Assembly: GCA_020540725.1 (NCBI GenBank)
Contig: JAJBSL010000006.1
Span: 72,060-136,059 of the forward strand
Length of the DNA stretch: 64,000 nt
Source: Lachnospiraceae bacterium EP-SM-12S-S03
Lineage (GTDB): Bacteria > Bacillota > Clostridia > Lachnospirales > Lachnospiraceae
Direction of reading: 5' to 3'
In this document: positions 52,427-60,662 of the stretch, piece by piece
Numbering within the stretch: position 1 is the first letter of the stretch
How the letters are laid out: each line of letters begins with the position of its first letter
Notes under the pieces: model-generated
Databases searched by the model: none
What the model was told of the DNA's origin: nothing
What the model saw: only the letters and a program-made list of their open reading frames with translations
Made by a program: the position numbers and the translations under genes

Positions 52427-53641
52427 TTATAACGATATAGAAAGAAATGCCGGAACGATCACGATGACCAGTACCACGATCAGCATAAGACTCATTGGAA
52501 AAAGCAACTTTGTACTCACTTCTTCTCCTTGCTTTTTCGCCATTTGACGCCTCTCTTCATATGCTCTGCCGGCCTCTTTCGAAAGTACCTCTGTCAAACC
52601 TTTTGTTCCTTTTCTCAAATTCTGGGAAAGAATCGTTCCAAGCTTTACATAAGGAGATATTCCTATCCGTTTCCCGAAATGCTCATAACACTCCGATTCT
52701 GTAATGCCTCCTTGCATTTCCCGCATAGCATTCGCCATCTCCTCATATGCAAAACGTTTCTTTTTTTTGTCCTTTTGCTCTTCATAGTTATCCACAATTT
52801 TCTTCCATGCATTTTTTACAGTAAGCCCGGCTCCTACAAGGAGTGCAATGCCATTTACTATTTCCGGATAGTCCATTCGCATCTGTCTCTCCTTTTTCTC
52901 CTGTTCTTTCTGTTTTTTCTGCTTTTCCTGCATCCATAACAATATGGCAGCAACTGTACCAAGCACCAAAATCCAAATACTCTTATATTCTTTCTTTTGT
53001 TCCCATATAAGTGTTTTTCCATTTACTTCTTTCGGAAGCTTTACAACCGCCTCCTGGCGGCTTTGTTCTTCCGAAGATGTCACTAAGTTCCTGAGTGACT
53101 CTATCATTTCTTCTTTCTTCGTAAGTGTTCTCGGGTATACCATGACATTCACTATATAGAGAGCTTCTTCCTTTCCATATGTAAGAAGTCCTTGAAGTTC
53201 TACCAGATCACCCTCTCCAGATAGATTCTCTCCTTGAATTTCCCCTGTAGCATCTATGATATCTCTTCTTTGGGATTCCCATCTGATTTCAATCGGCTGA
53301 TCCGGCATTGCAGTAACAAGATTCAGATTCTGCTCCACATGATCAAGACTTTCATTCTCACCAAGTATGATCTTAGGAAGTTCCTCCATTGCCTGTCCGA
53401 AAACTCTCTGCAATTCCTGTTCACCATATGCCCGTTCATTGATTTCTATTTCAAAAGGATCCTCCAGTTTTTCTTCTCCGATGGTCACTTCTAATGTTTC
53501 TTTCTTTTTCCCTTCTCCATAACTTTTTCTTTCAAGTTCGCTGACAATTGCTGCATCACGTTCCTGAATAAATAGCAGAAGAGCCAACAGGATTGTTGCT
53601 GCCAATACAAGTCCTATATTTCTTTTTGTCTTTTTATCCAC
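52427..53641 (-). CDS. tadC: TadC-like inner-membrane platform protein
   Basis: 404 residues if the GTG at 53641 is used (GAGGTG four bases upstream); a TTG at 53653 is the alternative. An N-terminal membrane helix and a long extracytoplasmic-type region (about 30-220) precede a second helix and a GspF/T2SSF domain, seen in PEIVNGIALLVGAGLTVKNA, RISPYV-like GISPYVKLGTILSQNLRKGT and the final helix FPMSLMLIVVLVIVIVPAFL. It forms the assembly platform with TadB. The start lies two bases from the tadB stop. Confidence 0.82.
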   Translation of the reverse strand: MDKKTKRNIGLVLAATILLALLLFIQERDAAIVSELERKSYGEGKKKETLEVTIGEEKLEDPFEIEINERAYGEQELQRVFGQAMEELPKIILGENESLDHVEQNLNLVTAMPDQPIEIRWESQRRDIIDATGEIQGENLSGEGDLVELQGLLTYGKEEALYIVNVMVYPRTLTKKEEMIESLRNLVTSSEEQSRQEAVVKLPKEVNGKTLIWEQKKEYKSIWILVLGTVAAILLWMQEKQKKQKEQEKKERQMRMDYPEIVNGIALLVGAGLTVKNAWKKIVDNYEEQKDKKKKRFAYEEMANAMREMQGGITESECYEHFGKRIGISPYVKLGTILSQNLRKGTKGLTEVLSKEAGRAYEERRQMAKKQGEEVSTKLLFPMSLMLIVVLVIVIVPAFLSISL

Positions 53642-53642
53642 A

Positions 53643-54341
53643 TTACACCTCAATCTCTAACATCCTTTTCCCCAAATACCATGCTCCGATGTATATAGCC
53701 AGACATCCGCTCATCACTACAACTCCTGCCACACTTCCATAAAGTACCGACATAAATTCAGGAAAGCTTATTTTCATATAAACAATAATTCCAAGAGGAA
53801 TCATCGTCATGATCTGAAATTCCATCTTCTTTGCAGCAATCATTGTCTCGATTTCTTGTTTGACCTCCATACCGGTACAGATCTTATCTATAGTATTTTT
53901 CAACACCTGGATCATATCTCCGCCACTTCTTTTCAAAGTCGTAAATACAGTTACAAAACTATACAACTCTTCAGATTTGACTCTTCCCGCAAATTCATAA
54001 AATGCTTTTTCTACCGTCACATTCATCTCAAGCTGCCGGATCATATAAGAAAATTCCCAAATAATAACTGCATCATTTCCAAACAGAAGTTTCATCTCTT
54101 TTGGAATTGTACGAATTGCATTTTCTACAGAATACCCTACATTTAATGCCGTCATAAAAGCCTTCAAAGCCTCTCCGAACTGCATACGAAATTCTTGTTC
54201 CTTTTTTCTGACATATTCTCTCTTCCAGTTTTTATAATAGAAGATGAGACACGGAGAAAGGATGACCCCTGCCAATACCGCATTATAAAACAAGTAGATC
54301 AATAACCCGAAGATTCCTATCCCCTTAATTGCGGCCACCAC
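53643..54341 (-). CDS. tadB: TadB-like inner-membrane platform protein
   Basis: 232 residues, GTG start overlapping the tadA fragment by 17 bases. The T2SSF domain is clear: FGEALKAFMTALNVGYSVEN near 60, FAGRVKSEELYSFVTVFTTL near 120 and KRSGGDMIQVLKNT near 140, flanked by membrane helices at both ends. It should work with TadC and the ATPase TadA, which is truncated here, so this assembly machine is probably not functional unless another ATPase serves it. Confidence 0.85.
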   Translation of the reverse strand: MVAAIKGIGIFGLLIYLFYNAVLAGVILSPCLIFYYKNWKREYVRKKEQEFRMQFGEALKAFMTALNVGYSVENAIRTIPKEMKLLFGNDAVIIWEFSYMIRQLEMNVTVEKAFYEFAGRVKSEELYSFVTVFTTLKRSGGDMIQVLKNTIDKICTGMEVKQEIETMIAAKKMEFQIMTMIPLGIIVYMKISFPEFMSVLYGSVAGVVVMSGCLAIYIGAWYLGKRMLEIEV

Positions 54342-54723
54342 ATATTCTTTCCGTTTGATATCCCGCTGCCAGTAATTTTTCTCGATTTTTCATCTCATTT
54401 TCCTTCACCCACTTTCCTGCTATTCTCTCATTTTTCATGCCTGTTTCTTGGAAACGATACAATACATTTCTTATTACAGTGCCATTCTCACACCCTGCAA
54501 TCTCCTCCACGGACAATACCTTTCTGCTTTTATCCCGAAGTCTTCCAAGATGAACCAGAATATCCACTCCGGAAGCAATCTGCCTTTGAATTGCAGAAAG
54601 CGGAAGATTCATTCCCATGAGAACCATTGTTTCCAGCCTGGAGATCATATCTCCCGGACTATTGGCATGTCCTGTACTCAGAGATCCATCATGCCCGGTA
54701 TTCAGTGCCTTTATATGGACTCC
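54325..54723 (-). pseudogene. tadA: C-terminal remnant of the TadA secretion ATPase
   Basis: The frame from 54723 encodes ALNTGHDGSLSTGHANSPGD and then MISRLETMVLMGMNLPLSAI and ASGVDILVHLGRLRDKSRKV, which are textbook TadA/VirB11-type ATPase C-terminal sequences. It is about 130 residues of a normal 400-plus. Just upstream the frame meets TAG (54724-54726) and the family similarity stops around 54705-54720. Walker A and B are therefore missing. The adjoining DNA belongs to a mobile module (54.8-61.5 kb), so the 5' part of tadA and the genes normally before it were lost or moved by its insertion or by an associated deletion. Confidence 0.85.
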
Positions 54724-54814
54724 CTATGTTCCCATCATGCAGAAATACAATATCTGTACTTAATATACACTGTATATAACGTTATTATCTTGCCATTCCA
54801 CAGTTGCAAAAAGA

Positions 54815-54840
54815 AAAGAGAGCCTTTCACAGCCCTCTTT
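54815..54840 (-). terminator. Terminator at the left end of the mobile module
   Basis: On the minus strand AAAGAGGGC (54840-54832) pairs with GCTCTCTTT (54823-54815), with one G-U, followed by TTCTTTTT. It ends the transcript of the small membrane protein gene. The gap 54727-54853 also contains the perfect palindrome ATAACGTTAT (54776-54785). Confidence 0.72.
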
Positions 54841-54853
54841 CATATTGACTTTC

Positions 54854-55150
54854 TCATTCATTTGTCATACTTAACAGTTTGGCAACCAATGTCTCTAAAC
54901 TTTTTCCCAAAAATGGGACAAAGTCTGGTATTGCACCAAATGCCATCCCAATTATTATCATTCGCCCACATTCTCTTGCAGATTCCAATGCAAATCCATA
55001 ACTCAAAACACCTGTCAGAATAAATATAATTGATAAAAAGTAAAGCAAAATATTTCCCAACATCATCGGAATTTTTAATAACCAGCGAATCAATGTCATT
55101 ACTGCAAGAATTAAATATAAAAACACTTTTATTATGTACTTAACCAACAT
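54854..55150 (-). CDS. Small membrane protein of the mobile module, unknown function
   Basis: 98 residues from the ATG at 55150 (GAGGG eight bases upstream); the frame is open to 55234 but only through tandem repeats. There are two to three hydrophobic segments (IIKVFLYLILAVMTLIRWLL, ILLYFLSIIFILTGVLSYGF and GRMIIIGMAFGAIPDFVPFL). Similar short hydrophobic proteins occur in clostridial mobile elements near recombinases; none has a known role. Confidence 0.65.
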   Translation of the reverse strand: MLVKYIIKVFLYLILAVMTLIRWLLKIPMMLGNILLYFLSIIFILTGVLSYGFALESARECGRMIIIGMAFGAIPDFVPFLGKSLETLVAKLLSMTNE

Positions 55151-55178
55151 TTTTAATCCCTCACTTTTTTGTCTTTCC

Positions 55179-55270
55179 GGACAGCAAGAATCTTGCCATC
55201 CGGACTTCCTTTTTTTTGCTATCCGGACTTCCACTTTTTTGCTATCCGGGCTGCAAAATTCTTGCTATCC
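55179..55270. repeat. Four contiguous 23-bp tandem repeats (iteron-like)
   Basis: Units start at 55179, 55202, 55225 and 55248, each exactly 23 bases without gaps. Every one begins GG and ends in GC(C/T)ATCC, for example GGACTTCC then TTTTTTTTGCTATCC. A decayed fifth unit precedes them (55157-55178). The outer two units are internally palindromic around AAGAATCTTG-like cores, while the inner two carry T-runs. They sit between tnpV and the small membrane protein gene. Confidence 0.85.
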
Positions 55271-55281
55271 AATGCAGTTCA

Positions 55282-55662
55282 TTATCCTTTTGTGTATATC
55301 ATTTCCGTCAAAATCATCTCTTCTGCATCATGACAAATGGCATTCATCCTCCTTGTCCATTCCATGTTGTCCTGCCTTTTTAATTTCTCTGTAATTCCTT
55401 GTTTCTCCATCATCTGTTTTACTAATTGTTCTTCCCTATCCCTTGCTTCTGCATCAATCTGATTCAAATGCTCGACAAGTTTTCCTTGTAACAACAATAT
55501 TTGATATTTTGCCTTTCTGTGTTCCTGTAAATAGCTTTTACGAAGCATCCCATATTTCCCATAAGTTGGTTCGATATCTGTAAGTGCCAATTTTGGCAAA
55601 TAATAATCACCACATAACATATAAGTAAGTCCATTTTTCTCATCATAAATTTCGTTCTGCAT
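55282..55662 (-). CDS. tnpV: TnpV-like transposon protein
   Basis: 126 residues. The start EIYDEKNGLTYMLCGDYYLP, IGKYG-like TYGKYGMLRKSYLQEHRKAK, LLLQGKLVEHLNQIDAEARD and HDAEEMILTEMIY match TnpV, a small protein carried by Tn5397/Tn4451-type and related clostridial mobile elements. Its function is unknown. AAGGAG precedes the ATG. It follows the TnpC-like gene by 20 bases. Confidence 0.85.
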   Translation of the reverse strand: MQNEIYDEKNGLTYMLCGDYYLPKLALTDIEPTYGKYGMLRKSYLQEHRKAKYQILLLQGKLVEHLNQIDAEARDREEQLVKQMMEKQGITEKLKRQDNMEWTRRMNAICHDAEEMILTEMIYTKG

Positions 55663-55682
55663 AAAATATTCTCCTTTTCTTC

Positions 55683-56090
55683 CTATAATTGGTCGTACAT
55701 CTTCAACAGTGTTCCCTTTTTCATTTGACTATATTTCACCTGTAATTCTTCATATTTTTTCTGAAGACTTTCATATTCGTTTTTCGGAACACTATCGGAT
55801 AATTTCTGTTCTAAACTCTTAATCCGTGCTTCCTGTGCTTTTGCAATAGCATCACTTTTAGGATTTCGCAATATCATTCCCTGTTGTTTTTCCTTCAATT
55901 CCATCATGACCTGTTTCACATTCGGATTATTATAGAAAAAACCTCTGGAAAGTCCTGTTAGTTTTGTAAGTTCAGCAACTGAAATTTTTATATTTTTTCT
56001 ATACATTGTTTCAATAGCTGTTATTGCTGTTTCCGTCATTTCCGCACTTTTTTCTTTTGCCAGTGCTACCATTTTATCGTGTTTCTGCAT
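55683..56090 (-). CDS. TnpC-like accessory transposition protein (DUF6262)
   Basis: 135 residues. An N-terminal helix-turn-helix-like part (ISVAELTKLTGLSRGFFYNN, about 35-55) is followed by a coiled coil (about 85-125, KSLEQKLSDSVPKNEYESLQ). This matches DUF6262/Tn554 TnpC proteins, which set orientation and efficiency of transposition alongside TnpA and TnpB. The start overlaps the upstream recombinase by 17 bases, so the four genes are translationally coupled. Confidence 0.82.
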   Translation of the reverse strand: MQKHDKMVALAKEKSAEMTETAITAIETMYRKNIKISVAELTKLTGLSRGFFYNNPNVKQVMMELKEKQQGMILRNPKSDAIAKAQEARIKSLEQKLSDSVPKNEYESLQKKYEELQVKYSQMKKGTLLKMYDQL

Positions 56091-57582
56091 TTTGCTTTTC
56101 CCTCCTGTATTGTGCTAATAATTCATTCATTTCATCTCGTACAGCCTTTGTATCCTCCGCTAATGCTTCGTTTCTTAACCGCCGATAATGTGGTATGGTT
56201 CGTGTATCCTTATGCCCCAACAGCCTTGCAATGCTATCATCATCTAATTTCATTTCTGTAAGTTTTACTCCAAAAGTATGTCTAAAACGATGTGTACGAA
56301 ACTCAAAATAATTTCCATTATCATCCCTGATATCATTTTCATAAATCATGATATTTACATGATATTTCAGCATTGAATCTGTATACAATTTTCCATTATC
56401 TTGCAGAAAAATATATTCTGAATCTGGATGCTCCTTTTCTGAAACTTCTATTGCTTTTCTAATCAATTCTGCCAGCTGATTGCTAACTGGTCTTTTATAT
56501 TTCCTTGTTTTCTGCTGGATAATAGTTATAAAATAATGTCCAGATTTCTCAGATAAGCAATCCCTTCGCAAAGTCAACGTATCCTCTATTCTTGTACCGA
56601 GCATCTGATGTATTATTAAACATCTGCCTAACTGGGGCTTTAATTTTGTTAATGCACAATTAAATCTTCTGATTTCTGCATCTGAATACGCTTCTGGTAA
56701 AGCGTTGTCATATGCTCTGCAATCACTGGACAGAAAAAGGTTGCATATATTTCCTATTTCCAGTTCACGCCCTATTTCATCCAACAGATTATCCAAAACC
56801 GACAGCTCTGTCGTGTAACTGACTGATGTAAGACCAGTATCCGTTTTTATATAAACCAGATAATCTTCTATCATATCCCTGCTAATTTCTGTAAAGTGCT
56901 TTACTTCTGGGAATCGATCATACATGAAACTAGCAAACCGACGGAATCCACGCAATTCACCTTTTATACTACCCATTGCTTTTGTCTGGCAGTGGCTATA
57001 CAATATTTTCTTTATTATCTCTTTAAATTCTTTCTGCCTGATCTCACGAAAATCTAATCTATATCTTCCACGAATCGGATTACTCCTTGGCACAATATCC
57101 AACTTTCTCATATCCCATACATCTTTTTCATTTTCTGGAATATCTGCTGTTTTACACTTCACAACATACTCATAATACATTTTCAGAAAAGAAATCTGAG
57201 CGCTACTTTGTTGCTCAACATTCCGCCTATCCGGTCTATTTCTTCTAACATACAGCGCCAATCCTTTTTTATATAAAAATGCTTTATAACTTCTCTCCAG
57301 TTCTTCCCATTTTTTATCAGTGATGCTACTACAACTTGTACACTTCTCATTCAGAAATTCTTTCAACAGATCAAATCTGTAAATATCATTTACTACTGTT
57401 GATAATGACAAACGTCTACATCTATCATCGATATACCCATAAATCTCATCCTGCATCTTTTCATTATGAATCTCTGATATGTAGTACACCCTGTTTTCCT
57501 TCCATTTCAGTCCTGCCAACTGTTTTTCTGTAGCTTGTTGATAACAGTCATACGAAATCAAATTAATATTACCTTTCATCAT
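56074..57582 (-). CDS. Tyrosine recombinase 3 of the trio
   Basis: 502 residues. The catalytic core is complete: first Arg in IIHQMLGTRIEDTLTLRRD near 335, H-x-x-R in FRTHRFRHTFGVKLTE near 430, the second His in ARLLGHKDTRTIPHYRRL with the nucleophile Tyr near 468. The long N-terminal half (SAM-like core-binding region about 150-290) contains several Cys. It overlaps recombinase 2 by 14 bases. It does not correspond obviously to Tn554 TnpA or TnpB, so it is the extra member compared with classical Tn554. Confidence 0.88.
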   Translation of the reverse strand: MMKGNINLISYDCYQQATEKQLAGLKWKENRVYYISEIHNEKMQDEIYGYIDDRCRRLSLSTVVNDIYRFDLLKEFLNEKCTSCSSITDKKWEELERSYKAFLYKKGLALYVRRNRPDRRNVEQQSSAQISFLKMYYEYVVKCKTADIPENEKDVWDMRKLDIVPRSNPIRGRYRLDFREIRQKEFKEIIKKILYSHCQTKAMGSIKGELRGFRRFASFMYDRFPEVKHFTEISRDMIEDYLVYIKTDTGLTSVSYTTELSVLDNLLDEIGRELEIGNICNLFLSSDCRAYDNALPEAYSDAEIRRFNCALTKLKPQLGRCLIIHQMLGTRIEDTLTLRRDCLSEKSGHYFITIIQQKTRKYKRPVSNQLAELIRKAIEVSEKEHPDSEYIFLQDNGKLYTDSMLKYHVNIMIYENDIRDDNGNYFEFRTHRFRHTFGVKLTEMKLDDDSIARLLGHKDTRTIPHYRRLRNEALAEDTKAVRDEMNELLAQYRREKQNAETR

Positions 57583-59299
57583 CTTCTGCTCCTTTCAATT
57601 TAAATGACTGATTTTTAGAGAAATATTTATCTTCAGCCGATACAATACGTTCCGGCATGAAATCAATGTACTGTTTTGTCATATTCTCACTTGAATGTCC
57701 TAGATAATCTCGTACCCCTTGTATAGAAACCCCATTTCCGTACATTGAAGTTGCAAGGTTATGTCTGTAATCGTGTGCTCTAAAGATATAATCTCCGCAG
57801 GCAATCCCACGAACCTTACACTCCCGAATCATCTGATTTGAAAATGTCTGTCCATTAAATGCACCACCCTTTTTATTTTTGAATAAATACTCCCCATTTT
57901 TTATTCCGTACTTTTTTTCATAATCATTCACCAGTCCAACCAATAAACTGGGAACAGGAATGACTTTTTCTCTCCGCATTTTGCTTTGATATATGCGCAT
58001 CCAATTCTCATTGCCTTGTGAATAAAAGGCTCCCGATTTTATTGTACAAACCTCGCTTTTCCTAATTCCTGTGCAAAACAAAATCAAATACATCAACTGT
58101 AAATGCTCTGGGAATGCCGGCAGCTCCTTAATCAGATGAGCAATTGTTTTTTCTGGAACACTTCTTTCATTGTGTTCTGAAAAACCTTTTTTTAAAAATC
58201 GTTCCGGATAAAACTTCAACACTTCAATATTTTTCATTTTCAAAAACTGTAGAAATGTATGCATATGTGTGATATATCGGTTAAAAGTAGAATACTTAAT
58301 ATCGGACTTATCCAAAACAGACACATAACCCTCTATATCTTGTATCTCCAGTTCAGTTACTTTCTTACTCTGTCCATCCAGATATTTTAAAAATTGTGAA
58401 ATAAAACTTATTGTATTTCGGATATTTGATAAAGACAGATCCGATATCCCGACCAAATATTTTGCGTATAATTGTAAATACCAACGATTTTCTTTTTCGT
58501 AAATATTAATAAATGAAAGGCTTTTAACAGGTGAACTAGCATTGATTCTCGATTTATCAAACTGAAACCTATCCATATACCAGATACACGCTCGCCAATT
58601 TGTCTCTGAATCTGTCAGAAATAACGTTCTTCTCGCAAACTCAACAATCTTAGAAGCCTGTTTTTTTATAATTTCCGACTCCTTGTTTAAATACAGATAA
58701 AATCTGTTTTCGTCTGCCTGTTCCATTTCTTCAATATCATCTATTCCGTACTTATCGCAAAATCGTATAAGTGCTTTTAATGGTTCTAAAAAATATCTTC
58801 GATGTCTTTGTACCTTATCCATATTCAGAATTTCACACAGCAATATTTTTGTCTGTCGCACCAACTGTGATGAATGTATCCTCGTTAAGTCCCATAACAA
58901 ATCATTCTTATCAACCACCTGACGGAAAGATTGTGCTTTCTTCTTATTGGGGACATACAGCAAAAACAATTTGTCTTGCTTAAAAAACTCCTGTTCTACA
59001 GAGAAGGGCTTTCCTTGTGAATAGACATCCGGCATATTTTCTATTTTTAAACGATCAAATAAGCTCAGTAATTCCGCTTTATATTTTTCTGAAATATCCT
59101 CTTTTTCAAGAGAGTCCATATACATTTTTCTCGTTTCATAGTTAATATCTGCAGTACACTGTATATCTGTATACTGAAAAAATTTGTATAACCGGTTATA
59201 GTATTTTGCTTCTCCAGTCGTAACTAAAGATATTTCTTCCTTTAATTTCTCAGGTATTTTTTCCTGATATAACTTCGGAACAATTTTTAATACTGCCAA
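57569..59299 (-). CDS. Tyrosine recombinase 2 of the trio (TnpB-like)
   Basis: 576 residues, TTG start with GGAGGG six bases upstream. The large N-terminal part precedes a core-binding domain (about 285-370) and a complete catalytic domain: FCTGIRKSEVCTIK near 420, RAHDYRHNLATSMYGNG near 510, RDYLGHSSENMTKQYIDFMP with the Tyr near 547. Size and layout match Tn554 TnpB. It starts 18 bases after recombinase 1. Confidence 0.9.
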   Translation of the reverse strand: MAVLKIVPKLYQEKIPEKLKEEISLVTTGEAKYYNRLYKFFQYTDIQCTADINYETRKMYMDSLEKEDISEKYKAELLSLFDRLKIENMPDVYSQGKPFSVEQEFFKQDKLFLLYVPNKKKAQSFRQVVDKNDLLWDLTRIHSSQLVRQTKILLCEILNMDKVQRHRRYFLEPLKALIRFCDKYGIDDIEEMEQADENRFYLYLNKESEIIKKQASKIVEFARRTLFLTDSETNWRACIWYMDRFQFDKSRINASSPVKSLSFINIYEKENRWYLQLYAKYLVGISDLSLSNIRNTISFISQFLKYLDGQSKKVTELEIQDIEGYVSVLDKSDIKYSTFNRYITHMHTFLQFLKMKNIEVLKFYPERFLKKGFSEHNERSVPEKTIAHLIKELPAFPEHLQLMYLILFCTGIRKSEVCTIKSGAFYSQGNENWMRIYQSKMRREKVIPVPSLLVGLVNDYEKKYGIKNGEYLFKNKKGGAFNGQTFSNQMIRECKVRGIACGDYIFRAHDYRHNLATSMYGNGVSIQGVRDYLGHSSENMTKQYIDFMPERIVSAEDKYFSKNQSFKLKGAEDDER

Positions 59300-59317
59300 G
59301 GTAATCCCTCCTTCCTT

Positions 59318-60421
59318 TTACAGAAAATCTGCAATTTGGTATAAATTTTCATTATTTGAGTAGTATTGATCTGTCGCTTCTACCAATCGTTCATTATTTT
59401 CACCCAAGTATTTAATGGTAGTTTCAACTTTCTTATGCCCCAGGGCAAAACGAATGTCATTCAAATCCCATCCTTCTTTTCTTCTTTCCTCCGCAAAATA
59501 GTGTCGGAGCTGATGCGGATGGGAATTGATATCCGTTTTTTTGGATAGCCTTTTCAACATGCTATACACAGAATCCGCATCTAATGGCTCTCCTTTGTTT
59601 TTTCCAGTTAATTTTGTAAATAGATACTCCGAGTTCATCAGACTTTTTCGGTTATCAGAAATGTACTTAACCAAGAACTCAAAAGTTGTATTACTTAACA
59701 AAGCCATTCTATATTCTGCATTTTTTGCTCTTGCCAAGTTGGTATTGGATTCACGATACCTTACCCGAACCGTCCTTCTTTCAAAATCAATATCTTCGGT
59801 ATAATGGATTCCTAGAATTTCCCCTAATCTAAGACCGGTTTCTGCCATCATTGCTATCAGCAATCGATCTCTATCATTCGTACAGGCATTTATCAGCTCC
59901 TGTATTTCTTCGGATGTTATTTCTTCCAGATTAGGTTCTTCTTCTTTGAAGAAACCTTTAAACGAATTCACTGCATTTTGATGATTTACTCCCATACTGT
60001 CAAAATATGATACTTTTTTTACTCGTAAGACTTTAAGCATTGGCAAAACATCTTCCAGTGCCAAAAACTGGTAGTATCTGAAGACTGCACCAAGATACAT
60101 ATTGCAGGTCTTATTGCTCGTCTGTGTATTATGCTCAGTATGCTTTCCACTCTTAACCCAATACAAGAAATCAATAAAATGTTTATTCTGCTCTGAATAG
60201 GATAGCAATGTAATCTCATCCAATCCTATCGTTTGCTCCTGCAGATAATTGTAATAATATGAAAGTGCGAAGGCTGCGGATTTTACAGTATTCGGAGAAG
60301 TATTAATCTGATCCAGATGCTTCAAATACTTTGATGGAAGGATTTCAATTTCTTCAATATCAGAAATAATCAAAAAACGTGGTCTATTATCTTTCAAAAC
60401 CGAAACAACCCTATATTTCAA
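59318..60421 (-). CDS. Tyrosine recombinase 1 of the trio (TnpA-like)
   Basis: 367 residues from a TTG at 60421 with GGAGGG seven bases upstream; the frame extends to 60490, but through the promoter. The catalytic residues are all present: AETGLRLGEILGIHY near 200, SHPHQLRHYFAEERRKEG near 300 and ALGHKKVETTIKYLGE with the Tyr near 340. It is first in the operon and comparable to Tn554 TnpA. The promoter (60482-60509) carries repeated GAAGTCAAA sites likely bound by the divergent XRE regulator. Confidence 0.92.
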   Translation of the reverse strand: MKYRVVSVLKDNRPRFLIISDIEEIEILPSKYLKHLDQINTSPNTVKSAAFALSYYYNYLQEQTIGLDEITLLSYSEQNKHFIDFLYWVKSGKHTEHNTQTSNKTCNMYLGAVFRYYQFLALEDVLPMLKVLRVKKVSYFDSMGVNHQNAVNSFKGFFKEEEPNLEEITSEEIQELINACTNDRDRLLIAMMAETGLRLGEILGIHYTEDIDFERRTVRVRYRESNTNLARAKNAEYRMALLSNTTFEFLVKYISDNRKSLMNSEYLFTKLTGKNKGEPLDADSVYSMLKRLSKKTDINSHPHQLRHYFAEERRKEGWDLNDIRFALGHKKVETTIKYLGENNERLVEATDQYYSNNENLYQIADFL

Positions 60422-60453
60422 TCCACAGCCCTCCTTCCTTTCGTTTTGATTTG

Positions 60454-60651
60454 TTTGACTTCTTTGACTTCTTAATTCTACATTATACACAAAGAAGTCA
60501 AAATGTCAATTACGTTTTTGATTTCTTTGACTTTTATAAGAATATCAATAAAGCATTTTTTGATTTCTTTATGTTTTAAATTGATTTTTAGGGATATAAT
60601 TGATAAGATAAAATACAAGAAGTCAATTTATACAAAGTCAAAGAAGTCAAG
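60454..60651. promoter_or_regulatory. Array of 9-bp operator half-sites (GAAGTCAAA) in the divergent control region
   Basis: TTTGACTTC occurs twice in tandem (60454-60462, 60463-60471); its complement GAAGTCAAA lies at 60494-60502. TTTGATTTC plus TTTGACTTT is at 60517-60534, another TTTGATTTC at 60559-60567, GAAGTCAAT at 60619-60627, and AAAGTCAAA plus GAAGTCAAG at 60634-60651. Tandem pairs make 18-bp sites. One lies in the recombinase promoter spacer and one just before the regulator's ribosome site, suited to repression of both sides. Confidence 0.72.
60482..60509 (-). promoter_or_regulatory. Consensus promoter of the recombinase operon
   Basis: On the minus strand TTGACA (60509-60504), a 16-base spacer and TATAAT (60487-60482), both perfect. 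A GAAGTCAAA site occupies the spacer, so expression probably depends on a repressor. Confidence 0.8.
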
Positions 60652-60662
60652 AGGAGATTTGC

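Noticed and set aside
55179..55270. Short CRISPR array
   Set aside because: The 23-bp units abut directly with no spacers, vary internally, and no cas genes are present.
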